From contig JAIWOM010000084.1 in the NCBI GenBank assembly GCA_020216895.1, positions 1-6,576 on the forward strand: a stretch of 6,576 nt of DNA. The letters run 5' to 3'. This DNA is from Microcella sp. (GTDB lineage: Bacteria; Actinomycetota; Actinomycetes; Actinomycetales; Microbacteriaceae). Below, piece after piece: positions 1-6,576 of the stretch; position 1 is the first letter of the stretch, and each line of letters starts with the position of its first letter. Made by a program: the position numbers and the translations under genes. Under the pieces are notes generated by a model. That model saw only the letters and a program-made list of their open reading frames with translations, was not told the DNA's origin and made no database searches.

Positions 1-1094
1 TGCACGCCCTCGACGACGATGCTCGCGAGCGCGACGCGCTGCCCGGCGGGCACCGCGGAACCGCCGAGAACGCGGATGCCCGGGATCGCCGCGAGTCCGG
101 CGTGCAGCCGCTCGGCGAGCACGTGCTCGGTCGCCGCGATGCGGTCGAGGCCGATCTCGGTGACGAAGCGCACGGCCTCGGCGAGCCCGATGGCCTCGGC
201 GATGCGCGGGGTGCCCGGCTCGAAGCGCTGCGGTGCGGGCAGGAAGTGCGCCTTCTCGAGCGTGACCGTGGTGATGGCCGAGCCGCCGAACAGGTGCGGG
301 GGCAGAGCGTCGAGCACTGCGGCGCGGCCGTAGAGCACGCCGATCGCGGTGGGTCCGTACAGCTTGTGGCCGCTGAACACGGCGAGGTCGACGTCGAGCT
401 CGCGCGGGTGCATCGCGAGGTGCGGTGCGGCTTGGCAGGCGTCGAGCACGACGAGCGCGCCGACCGCGCGGGCGAGCGGCACGATGCGCTCGAGCGGGGT
501 CACGAAGCCCGTCACGTTGCTGACGTGGGTGACCGCGACGACGCGCGTGCGCGCGGTGATGAGGGCGGGCACGGCGTCGAGATCGAGCATCCCGTCGTCG
601 GTCACGGGGATGTGGCGCAGGGTCGCGCCGGTGCGCGCCGCGAGCTCCTGCCAGGGAATGAGGTTGGCGTGGTGCTCCAGCTCGGTGGTGAGGATCTCGT
701 CGCCGGGCCGCAGCGCGTAGGTCGGGAAATCGGCGCCCGCGCCGCGGCCGGAGCTCGCGATGCCGATCGCGGTCGCGACGAGGTTGATGCCCTCGGTCGC
801 GTTGCCGGTGAAGACGATCTCGTTCTCGTCGACGGCGAGGAAGCCAGCGATCGTCCGGCGCGCATCCTCGTAGAGCTCGGTCGCCTCGGCCGCGAGCGTG
901 TGGGCGCCGCGGTGCACGGCGGCGTTCTCGTGCTCGTAGTAGGCGCGCTCGGCGTCGAGCACGCGCCGGGGCTTCTGCGCGGTCGCCGCCGAGTCGAGGT
1001 AGGTCAGCGGGTGGCCGTTGACCGCGCGGTCGAGGATCGGGAACTGGGCACGGATGGCCGCGATCTCAGCAGGTGACAGGGGCGCGGCGCTCAC
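1..1094 (-). CDS. sufS: SufS-type cysteine desulfurase (class V aminotransferase), C-terminus cut by window edge
   Basis: PLP-dependent enzyme predicted to take sulfur from L-cysteine, giving alanine and an enzyme-bound persulfide for cytosolic Fe-S cluster assembly (SUF system). Of the protein, 364 residues are visible. TYLDSAATAQKP (31-42) is the SufS N-terminal motif; FTGNATEGINLVA (95-107) is the cofactor phosphate-binding region; EHHANLIPW (140-148), THVSNVTG (189-196) and VLDACQA (216-222) follow. SGHKLYGPTAIG (241-252) contains the PLP Schiff-base lysine, K244. The visible end, SIVVEGV, is where SufS proteins lead into the RVGHHC active-site cysteine segment, so roughly 45-70 residues lie off-window. 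Residues about 112-127 look like an insertion relative to E. coli SufS as I remember it. The GTG start is chosen because homology begins right after it and a TACCCT box lies 6 bases upstream; GGAGGG abuts the GTG, too close for a normal ribosome site. No sufBCD is visible upstream. The family is firm; SufS rather than a CsdA-like paralogue is likely. Confidence 0.93.
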   Translation of the reverse strand, partial: MSAAPLSPAEIAAIRAQFPILDRAVNGHPLTYLDSAATAQKPRRVLDAERAYYEHENAAVHRGAHTLAAEATELYEDARRTIAGFLAVDENEIVFTGNATEGINLVATAIGIASSGRGAGADFPTYALRPGDEILTTELEHHANLIPWQELAARTGATLRHIPVTDDGMLDLDAVPALITARTRVVAVTHVSNVTGFVTPLERIVPLARAVGALVVLDACQAAPHLAMHPRELDVDLAVFSGHKLYGPTAIGVLYGRAAVLDALPPHLFGGSAITTVTLEKAHFLPAPQRFEPGTPRIAEAIGLAEAVRFVTEIGLDRIAATEHVLAERLHAGLAAIPGIRVLGGSAVPAGQRVALASIVVEGV

Positions 1095-1100
1095 CCCTCC

Positions 1101-1106
1101 AGGGTA
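1101..1106 (-). promoter_or_regulatory. Putative -10 box (TACCCT) for leaderless sufS
   Basis: The minus strand reads TACCCT, then GGAGGG, then the GTG start at 1094. The box fits the actinobacterial TANNNT pattern and its 6-base distance would place transcription initiation on the start codon itself. No TTGACA-like -35 is evident. The competing reading is that GGAGG is a Shine-Dalgarno sequence, but it sits 1-2 bases from GTG, too close to work well. Confidence 0.45.
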
Positions 1107-1114
1107 GTCGCGGG

Positions 1115-1134
1115 CACCGGATGCTCCCCCGGTG
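1115..1134 (-). terminator. Small inverted repeat between the DUF389 gene and sufS, possible weak terminator
   Basis: CACCGG (1115-1120) and CCGGTG (1129-1134) are perfectly complementary around an 8-base loop. The repeat lies in the 75-bp gap after the DUF389 stop codon and just upstream of the putative sufS -10 box. There is no U-tract, so it could be a weak terminator, an operator, or chance in GC-rich sequence. The rest of the gap shows nothing else I can support. Confidence 0.25.
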
Positions 1135-1169
1135 TTCGCCGCCGGCGCAGTCGCCCGGCGCGCCGCGGT

Positions 1170-2153
1170 TCAGCCTCCGAGCTCGACCTCGTAGACGGGT
1201 ACGAGCACGATCGTCACCGCGGCCGGGTCGACACCGCGGTCGACGAGCAGCGCCTCGAGCGCGTCGGTGTCCGGCTGCGGCAGCGGGCCCTCGAGGTGGA
1301 TCGTGAGCTCACGGCTGCTGTAGTCGATCGACTGGATGCGCCAACCGGCATCTGCACCCCACTCCTCCACCACCCCGACCACGGCCGACTCGATGATCGA
1401 CTTCGCCCCGATCTCGAGGCTCGTGAGCGACAGCGGAACGCCGATGATGATGAGCATCGACAGCAGCAGCACAACCGGCTTGCGCAGCGAGGCGCGGCGC
1501 GACCCGTCGACCTGCGCGGCGGCTGCGAGCTTCGTCACCCCGTACACGGTCATGACCGCGATGCCGGTAGCGATGATCGCCACGACGTTGGTCACGAACA
1601 GCAGCAGGGCGCCGAGCGCTTCGCCGACCGCTCCCGACTCGAGCGTCAGGCCGACGACCGTCAGCGGCGGCACGAGCGAGATCGCGATCGCGACACCCGG
1701 CAGGGTGTCGGAGATGTCGCGGCGCACGAGCGCGACCGACCCGACGACGCCGGTGCCGAGCGCGGCCAGCAGGTCGATCAGGCGCGGGCTGACCCGCCCG
1801 GCGACCTGCGAGTTCGTCGCGGCGACGACATCACCGGTGACGAGCATCCCGACCGCGAAACCGATGGCGATGGCGACGAGCGCCCCCGCGACCACCAGCA
1901 GCAGCGAGCGCACGAGGTTGGCGCGGTCGCCGAGCACGGTCGCGAGCATCGTGCCCTGGATGGGGCCGAGCAGCGGGGCGACGATCATCGCGCCGATCAC
2001 CGCCGCCGTCGAGTCGGCGACGACACCGGCCGCCGCGATGATCGCCGAGAGCACGAGCAGCAGCCAGAAGCGCGAGAGACGACCGCGCGCTTCCGGACCG
2101 TCGATGAACACCGACTCCCGCATCTGCTGCGGTGTCGAGAAGCGCGACTCCAT
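1170..2153 (-). CDS. DUF389 family polytopic membrane protein
   Basis: A 327-residue integral membrane protein of the DUF389 (TIGR00341-like) family, whose biochemical function is not established. The family signatures are clear: STAAVIGAMIVAPLLGPIQG (48-67) and LPGVAIAISLVPPLTVVG (151-168), each a glycine/proline-rich membrane segment. Predicted membrane spans are about 28-46, 50-72, 82-105, 126-143, 152-170, 176-204 and 226-245. A soluble C-terminal domain (about 255-327) follows with alternating beta and helical character, ending in LVPVYEVELGG. The start ATG at 2153 has no Shine-Dalgarno but a TAGATT box 6 bases upstream, favouring a leaderless transcript; an in-frame ATG at 2123 (M11) is the alternative. 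It is divergent from the Dabb gene, and sufS follows 75 bp downstream on the same strand, so read-through is possible but a separate sufS promoter is suggested. Transport of an ion or small solute is often guessed for this family; nothing here shows a substrate. Confidence 0.93.
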   Translation of the reverse strand: MESRFSTPQQMRESVFIDGPEARGRLSRFWLLLVLSAIIAAAGVVADSTAAVIGAMIVAPLLGPIQGTMLATVLGDRANLVRSLLLVVAGALVAIAIGFAVGMLVTGDVVAATNSQVAGRVSPRLIDLLAALGTGVVGSVALVRRDISDTLPGVAIAISLVPPLTVVGLTLESGAVGEALGALLLFVTNVVAIIATGIAVMTVYGVTKLAAAAQVDGSRRASLRKPVVLLLSMLIIIGVPLSLTSLEIGAKSIIESAVVGVVEEWGADAGWRIQSIDYSSRELTIHLEGPLPQPDTDALEALLVDRGVDPAAVTIVLVPVYEVELGG

Positions 2154-2159
2154 GGGCTG

Positions 2160-2165
2160 AATCTA
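2160..2165 (-). promoter_or_regulatory. Putative -10 box (TAGATT) for the leaderless DUF389 gene
   Basis: The minus strand reads TAGATT, then CAGCCC, then ATG at 2153. The hexamer fits TANNNT and ends 6 bases before the start codon, the spacing expected if the transcript begins at the A of ATG. No Shine-Dalgarno is present to support a leadered alternative. A TTCACT about 19 bases further upstream is a poor -35 candidate. Confidence 0.5.
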
Positions 2166-2181
2166 GACCCGCGGCGCTCTC

Positions 2182-2187
2182 TATAGT
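2182..2187 (+). promoter_or_regulatory. Putative -10 box (TATAGT) for the leaderless Dabb gene
   Basis: TATAGT matches the TATAAT consensus at five of six positions and is followed by GAAGGG and the ATG at 2194, so the expected transcription start falls on the start codon. GAAGGG abuts ATG directly and could not work as a spaced ribosome-binding site. The position where a -35 would be expected (about 2159-2164) reads GAATCT, a poor match. It would also serve the downstream membrane-protein gene. Confidence 0.6.
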
Positions 2188-2193
2188 GAAGGG

Positions 2194-2493
2194 ATGATCC
2201 GCCACATCGTGCTCTTCAAGCTCGCCGCCGACGACGACGCGCAGCGCCGCGATGACGCCCACGAGATCGCCGCGCGGCTGACGGCGCTCGAGACGCAGAT
2301 TCCGGGCATCCAGAGCATTCGCGTCGACCGCGATCTCGGCCTCGTCGTCGGGCACTGGGATGTCGCCCTGGTATCAGAGCACGACGACAACGCGGCCCTC
2401 GAGGCCTACCAGGCCCACCCCGCGCACAAGGAGGCCGCCGCCTTCATCGCGAGCGTGATCAGCGACCGCGCGGTCGTCGACTACTCGGTCTGA
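2194..2493 (+). CDS. Dabb (stress-responsive alpha/beta barrel) domain protein
   Basis: A 99-residue single-domain protein of the Dabb family (Pfam PF07876), small cytosolic ferredoxin-like folds that usually dimerise into a beta barrel. The signs are the N-terminal strand MIRHIVLFKL (1-10) with the typical early His, the helix RDDAHEIAARLTALETQIPG (19-38), the central IRVDRDLGL (42-50), the strand WDVALVSEH (55-63), and the hallmark LEAYQAHPAHKEAAAFI (69-85), close to the family's ALxxYxxHPxHxxxxxF pattern. Length is normal for the domain. The family was named for stress-induced plant proteins and includes a polyketide cyclase (olivetolic acid cyclase), but most bacterial members have no assigned role and I see no substrate clue here. 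The ATG at 2194 is supported by homology starting immediately and by the TATAGT box 6 bases upstream. The next gene starts 5 bp after its stop codon, so the two are almost certainly cotranscribed. Confidence 0.93.
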   Translation: MIRHIVLFKLAADDDAQRRDDAHEIAARLTALETQIPGIQSIRVDRDLGLVVGHWDVALVSEHDDNAALEAYQAHPAHKEAAAFIASVISDRAVVDYSV

Positions 2494-2498
2494 CGGCG

Positions 2499-3059
2499 AT
2501 GACCGGAGGCCCGGAGGAGGTCGTCTCGACCCCGCGGATGCCGGGGTGGATGATCGCCAAGCCGGGCGAGGAGCTGGGCATCGAGCGTCTTCGGCTGCGA
2601 CTCGCGGCCTATGTCTACGGCAACATCCTCGTGCTCGCGGCGATCGTGGTCGCCACCGGAAAGTCGATCCAGGGCGGGGAGGCTGCGCTGCTCGTCGCGG
2701 CGACGGCCCTCACGACGTACGTCGCGCACATCCTCGCCCACACGGTGGGTCAGCAGCTCGGGCGCGAGCGCCACGCGCATCGTCCGCACGTGCGGCACGA
2801 GATGCGCGACGCTCTGCCGATTCTCGTCTCGGGTGTCGTACCCGCGGTCATCCTGCTGATCGCGACGCTCGACATCGTGCCCACGCAGCTCGCGCAGCTG
2901 GTCGCCGCGGTGTGGGTCGTCGGCCGCATCGCGCTCATCGGGTTCCTCGTCGAGCGGCTCAGCGGGCGGCAGCCGACGTGGCGCACGCTCTCGGGCGGGC
3001 TGTTCCTCGCGATCGCCTGCGCGCTCGTCGTCGTGCTCAAGGTGCTGTTCGCGCACTAG
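2499..3059 (+). CDS. Five-helix integral membrane protein of unknown function with His-rich loop
   Basis: I do not recognise a named family. The 186-residue product has five likely membrane spans: about 36-54, 62-84, 106-126, 131-152 and 165-184. The N-terminal 35 residues are charged and likely cytoplasmic. The end of span 2 and the loop before span 3 (77-100) hold six histidines (H77, H81, H92, H94, H97, H100) among many arginines, which could bind metal or simply be a basic cytoplasmic loop. Positive charges (RHAHR near 91-95, the 153-162 region) suggest both stretches face the cytoplasm. The start at 2499 lies 5 bp after the Dabb stop codon with no clear Shine-Dalgarno, so translation is probably coupled; the ATG at 2550 (M18) is an alternative start. 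A GGAGGAGG at 2513-2520 is too far (17 bases) from the next ATG to serve as its ribosome site. It ends 17 bp from the convergent YbaK-type gene. Confidence 0.85.
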   Translation: MTGGPEEVVSTPRMPGWMIAKPGEELGIERLRLRLAAYVYGNILVLAAIVVATGKSIQGGEAALLVAATALTTYVAHILAHTVGQQLGRERHAHRPHVRHEMRDALPILVSGVVPAVILLIATLDIVPTQLAQLVAAVWVVGRIALIGFLVERLSGRQPTWRTLSGGLFLAIACALVVVLKVLFAH

Positions 3060-3076
3060 CCGTGCGGGCCAGCGCG

Positions 3077-3610
3077 TTAGCCCTGCGCGATCGGCACGAC
3101 CCGCGCACCCGGCAGGCCGGCGAGGTACTCCCCCGTCACGAGCAGCTTCGCGCTGCGGATGCCCGCGCCGACGATGAGCAGACCGCTCGCCGCGACGGCC
3201 TCGTCGACGAGGATCGGCCAGTCGGCCGGGAGGCCGAGCGGGGTGACGCCGCCGTACTCCATGCCGGTCGCCTCGATCACGAGGTCGAGGGGGGCGAAGG
3301 ATGCGCGGCGCGCGTCGAGCATCCGTCGCACCGCCCCGTTCACATCGATGCGGTCGCTGCCCCGGATGAGGCAGGCCGCGAGCGTGCGCACCTCGCCGCG
3401 CTTCGCCTCGACGACGACGCAGTTCGCGCCCGCGGACGGGTCGATGGCGTAGTGCGCGCAGAAGGCGGCCGTGTCGGCCAACGCCGCGTCGATCGCGCCG
3501 ACCTGCACGCGGTCATCGGGGTGCGCCGCGAGGAACGCGCGCACCGGTGCGGCGAGCAGCTCGGGGTGGGCGGAGGCGGGCGCGAGGGCGAGCGTGCCGA
3601 ACATCGTCAT
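3077..3610 (-). CDS. YbaK/EbsC-type aminoacyl-tRNA deacylase (trans-editing domain protein)
   Basis: A free-standing 177-residue editing domain of the YbaK/ProX/prolyl-tRNA-synthetase-associated family, cytosolic enzymes that hydrolyse mischarged tRNAs (for YbaK, Cys-tRNAPro). The family core is obvious: CVVVEAKRG (64-72) with K70 in the place of the functional lysine, DRIDVNGAVRRML (86-98), ARRASFAPLD (100-109), the diagnostic ATGMEYGGVTPLGLP (114-128), WPILVD (131-136) and GAGIRSAKLLVTG (148-160). Length is normal. The exact amino acid and tRNA cannot be read from sequence; this actinobacterial subgroup is usually annotated only as YbaK/EbsC family. Two starts compete: ATG at 3610, which has GAGACT 6 bases upstream (leaderless-like), and ATG at 3604 (M3), for which GGGA lies about 8 bases upstream as a possible ribosome site. 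The gene converges on the five-helix membrane-protein gene and follows the small membrane-protein gene across an 81-bp gap that contains a strong hairpin. Confidence 0.92.
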   Translation of the reverse strand: MTMFGTLALAPASAHPELLAAPVRAFLAAHPDDRVQVGAIDAALADTAAFCAHYAIDPSAGANCVVVEAKRGEVRTLAACLIRGSDRIDVNGAVRRMLDARRASFAPLDLVIEATGMEYGGVTPLGLPADWPILVDEAVAASGLLIVGAGIRSAKLLVTGEYLAGLPGARVVPIAQG

Positions 3611-3616
3611 GGTCCC

Positions 3617-3622
3617 AGTCTC
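3617..3622 (-). promoter_or_regulatory. Possible -10-like element (GAGACT) before the YbaK-type gene
   Basis: The minus strand reads GAGACT, GGGACC, ATG. The hexamer keeps the A and final T of TANNNT but lacks the leading T, so it is a weak -10 candidate at the leaderless distance. The core AGACTGGG recurs at exactly the same distance before the UvrA-like start (CAGACT, GGGCGG, ATG at 6340), which is the main reason to record it. Confidence 0.3.
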
Positions 3623-3657
3623 ATGCCTGCTACGCCGCTCGCGCCGCAGGCGTGAGT

Positions 3658-3684
3658 GCTGCGCCGCAGGAGCGGCGGCGCAGC
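3658..3684 (-). terminator. Perfect 10-bp hairpin downstream of the small membrane-protein gene
   Basis: GCTGCGCCGC (3658-3667) and GCGGCGCAGC (3675-3684) are exact reverse complements around a 7-base loop. On the minus strand the stem begins 7 bases past the stop codon of the 62-residue gene (3692-3694), the expected site for a transcription terminator, and it precedes the YbaK-type gene. A GAGT (3654-3657) and ACTC outside the arms could extend the stem across a short bulge. No U-tract follows, so it would be a non-canonical (L-shaped) terminator or an RNA-stabilising end. Confidence 0.55.
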
Positions 3685-3691
3685 CGAGAAC

Positions 3692-3880
3692 TCAGACGCC
3701 GAGCGCGGTGAGCCCGCCGTACACGGCGTAGGCCGGCCAGACGATCGCCTGCAGCAGTCCGAGGATGACACCCCCGAAGCTGCCGTCGCTCTGCCCGATG
3801 AAGTAGATCGCGGCGCCGATGTAGGCGAGGAGGCCGGCGAAGCCCCACGTCGCGCCCTGCTGCACTGCCTTGCCTGCCAT
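3692..3880 (-). CDS. Small two-helix membrane protein, unknown function
   Basis: A 62-residue hydrophobic protein I cannot place in a named family. It has two likely membrane spans, about 10-29 (ATWGFAGLLAYIGAAIYFIG) and 36-58, joined by a short polar turn QSDGSFGG (30-37), with a lysine near the N-terminus. This hairpin layout, with aromatic residues at the membrane edges (W12, Y20, Y26, F27, W48, Y51, Y54), resembles small actinobacterial membrane proteins usually left as hypothetical. It is judged real because of a well-placed ribosome site (GGGGAGG, 5 bases, ATG), a candidate TAGCCT promoter box upstream, two clean spans, and a hairpin just past its stop codon. It appears to be its own transcription unit between the UvrA-like and YbaK-type genes. 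It is the only gene here with a textbook Shine-Dalgarno. Confidence 0.82.
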   Translation of the reverse strand: MAGKAVQQGATWGFAGLLAYIGAAIYFIGQSDGSFGGVILGLLQAIVWPAYAVYGGLTALGV

Positions 3881-3885
3881 GGTGG

Positions 3886-3892
3886 CCTCCCC
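3886..3892 (-). promoter_or_regulatory. Shine-Dalgarno (GGGGAGG) of the 62-residue membrane protein
   Basis: On the minus strand GGGGAGG is followed by CCACC and ATG (3880). The purine run and 5-base spacing support this start and make this gene the exception in a window of otherwise SD-poor starts. Confidence 0.75.
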
Positions 3893-3918
3893 GGTCGGGT
3901 CCTGCTGCGGTCGCCTCA

Positions 3919-3924
3919 GGCTAG
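3919..3924 (-). promoter_or_regulatory. Putative -10 box (TAGCCT) for the small membrane-protein gene
   Basis: The minus strand reads TAGCCT about 38 bases before the ATG at 3880, fitting TANNNT. Initiation 6-7 bases downstream would give a leader of roughly 32 bases carrying the GGGGAGG ribosome site. No good -35 is visible. In GC-rich DNA a TANNNT box is rare enough to be worth recording but is not proof. Confidence 0.35.
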
Positions 3925-3952
3925 TGCGCGGCGCGCGGCCCTCGGGAGGGGG

Positions 3953-6340
<2,388 letters not shown>

Positions 6341-6401
6341 CCGCCCAGTCTGGCCCAGAGCCACCCGGTCGCGTGCAGGGTTGTGGGGCATCATCAACAC
6401 C
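6341..6401. other. Divergent intergenic region between the UvrA-like and FAD oxidoreductase genes
   Basis: If the UvrA-like gene starts at 6340, this 61-bp stretch must hold both promoters. Candidates are CAGACT (minus, 6347-6352) and CATCAT (plus, 6389-6394), both imperfect. I see no LexA-type or other convincing operator palindrome in it, so damage-inducible control of the UvrA-like gene is not supported by sequence. Confidence 0.4.
6347..6352 (-). promoter_or_regulatory. Possible -10-like element (CAGACT) before the UvrA-like gene
   Basis: The minus strand reads CAGACT, GGGCGG, ATG (6340). The hexamer has the A and final T of TANNNT but not the leading T. It shares AGACTGGG, at identical spacing to ATG, with the YbaK-type gene. 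GGGCGG abuts ATG and cannot act as a spaced ribosome site. Confidence 0.3.
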
Positions 6402-6576
6402 ATGCGCGCATCCCGCACCCCCGAGGTCGACGCGGTCGTCGTCGGCGCCGGACCGAACGGACTGGTCGCGGCGGTGCGGCTCGCCGAGGCGGGCCTGCGG
6501 GTGCTGGTGCTCGAAGCGGCCGACGAGGCGGGCGGCGGGCTGCGCAGCGCCGAGGTGACCCTGCCGGGGTTCGTCC
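6402..6576 (+). CDS. FAD-dependent oxidoreductase (COG1233, phytoene-desaturase-like), N-terminal part only
   Basis: The first 58 residues of a flavoprotein are visible before the window ends. Residues 9-16 (VDAVVVGAG) form the first strand and glycine turn of a dinucleotide-binding Rossmann fold, with [10 protein letters not shown] (12-21) being the GxGPNGL variant typical of COG1233 NAD(P)/FAD oxidoreductases related to phytoene desaturases. The strand VLVLEA (35-40) ends in the acidic E39 expected to bind the FAD ribose, and [13 protein letters not shown] (40-52) matches the following GG-rich segment. The substrate cannot be told: carotenoid desaturases, amine oxidases and many uncharacterised relatives share this start. 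The ATG at 6402 is set by the fold beginning a few residues later; no Shine-Dalgarno is seen, and a CATCAT (6389-6394) 7 bases upstream is a weak leaderless -10 candidate. It is divergent from the UvrA-like gene across about 61 bp. Confidence 0.85.
   Translation, partial: MRASRTPEVDAVVVGAGPNGLVAAVRLAEAGLRVLVLEAADEAGGGLRSAEVTLPGFV

Noticed and set aside
102..1076. A 324-codon plus-strand open frame opposite sufS.
   Set aside because: Low-complexity Arg/Gly/Asp/Val composition without motifs; it is the antisense shadow of a conserved enzyme.
1118..1129. The 12-mer CGGATGCTCCCC occurs here and again at 4849-4860.
   Set aside because: One copy is inside the UvrA-like coding sequence and one is intergenic; GGATGC words are common in this type of genome, so it is probably coincidence.
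1296..2186. Long plus-strand open frames (296 and 274 codons) opposite the DUF389 gene.
   Set aside because: One is Arg/Asp/His rich and the other Ser/Thr/Ala rich; both are shadows of the membrane-protein codons on the minus strand.
2513..2520. GGAGGAGG as a ribosome site for an internal start of the five-helix protein.
   Set aside because: The next in-frame ATG (2538) is 17 bases away and the following one (2550) further still, too far for efficient use.
2481..3056. A minus-strand open frame of 191 codons opposite the five-helix membrane protein.
   Set aside because: Highly charged, Arg/Asp/Glu/His-rich product with no fold signature; the plus-strand frame has five clean membrane spans and fits the operon.
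3051..3089. A possible bidirectional terminator between the convergent five-helix and YbaK-type genes.
   Set aside because: The only pairing found is GCGCA with TGCGC across a 29-base loop, and no U-tract exists on either strand.
6341..6418. Extending the UvrA-like gene to the GTG at 6418.
   Set aside because: This adds 26 unconserved residues and would overlap the start of the divergent FAD oxidoreductase by 17 bp; ATG 6340 fits the homology and leaves room for promoters.

Overview
The window reads as a chromosomal segment of a high-GC actinobacterium. Third codon positions are almost always G or C, GTG appears as a start, and several genes have a TANNNT box about 6 bases before the start codon with no usable Shine-Dalgarno, the usual layout of actinobacterial leaderless genes. 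The protein flavour (actinobacterial YbaK/EbsC type, a UvrA-like ATPase without a UvrB-binding domain, a COG1233-type FAD enzyme) and the frequent 'ggatgc' words suggest Microbacteriaceae, but that is inference. I see no rRNA, tRNA, CRISPR array, transposase, integrase or phage gene.

Layout, left to right. Bases 1-1094 (minus) hold a SufS-type cysteine desulfurase whose C-terminus is cut off by the window edge. Bases 1170-2153 (minus) encode a DUF389 polytopic membrane protein. A 40-bp divergent intergenic region (2154-2193) carries back-to-back -10 boxes. From it, on the plus strand, run a Dabb-domain protein (2194-2493) and, 5 bp later, a five-helix membrane protein with a His-rich loop (2499-3059). 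Converging on them from the minus strand are a YbaK/EbsC-type aminoacyl-tRNA deacylase (3077-3610), a 62-residue two-helix membrane protein (3692-3880), and a large UvrA-like twin-ABC ATPase (3953-6340). At the right edge, diverging from the UvrA-like gene, is the first part of an FAD-dependent oxidoreductase (6402 onward).

The genes do not form one obvious pathway. They look like independent housekeeping or stress-related units: Fe-S/sulfur supply, tRNA quality control, DNA-damage or drug tolerance, and membrane proteins of unknown role. The only clear two-gene operon is Dabb plus the five-helix membrane protein. I found no convincing undescribed multi-gene system. The most interesting signals are at small scale: a recurring leaderless-start architecture, a shared AGACTGGG element at the same distance from two start codons, a perfect 10-bp hairpin between two minus-strand genes, and an internal insertion in SufS.
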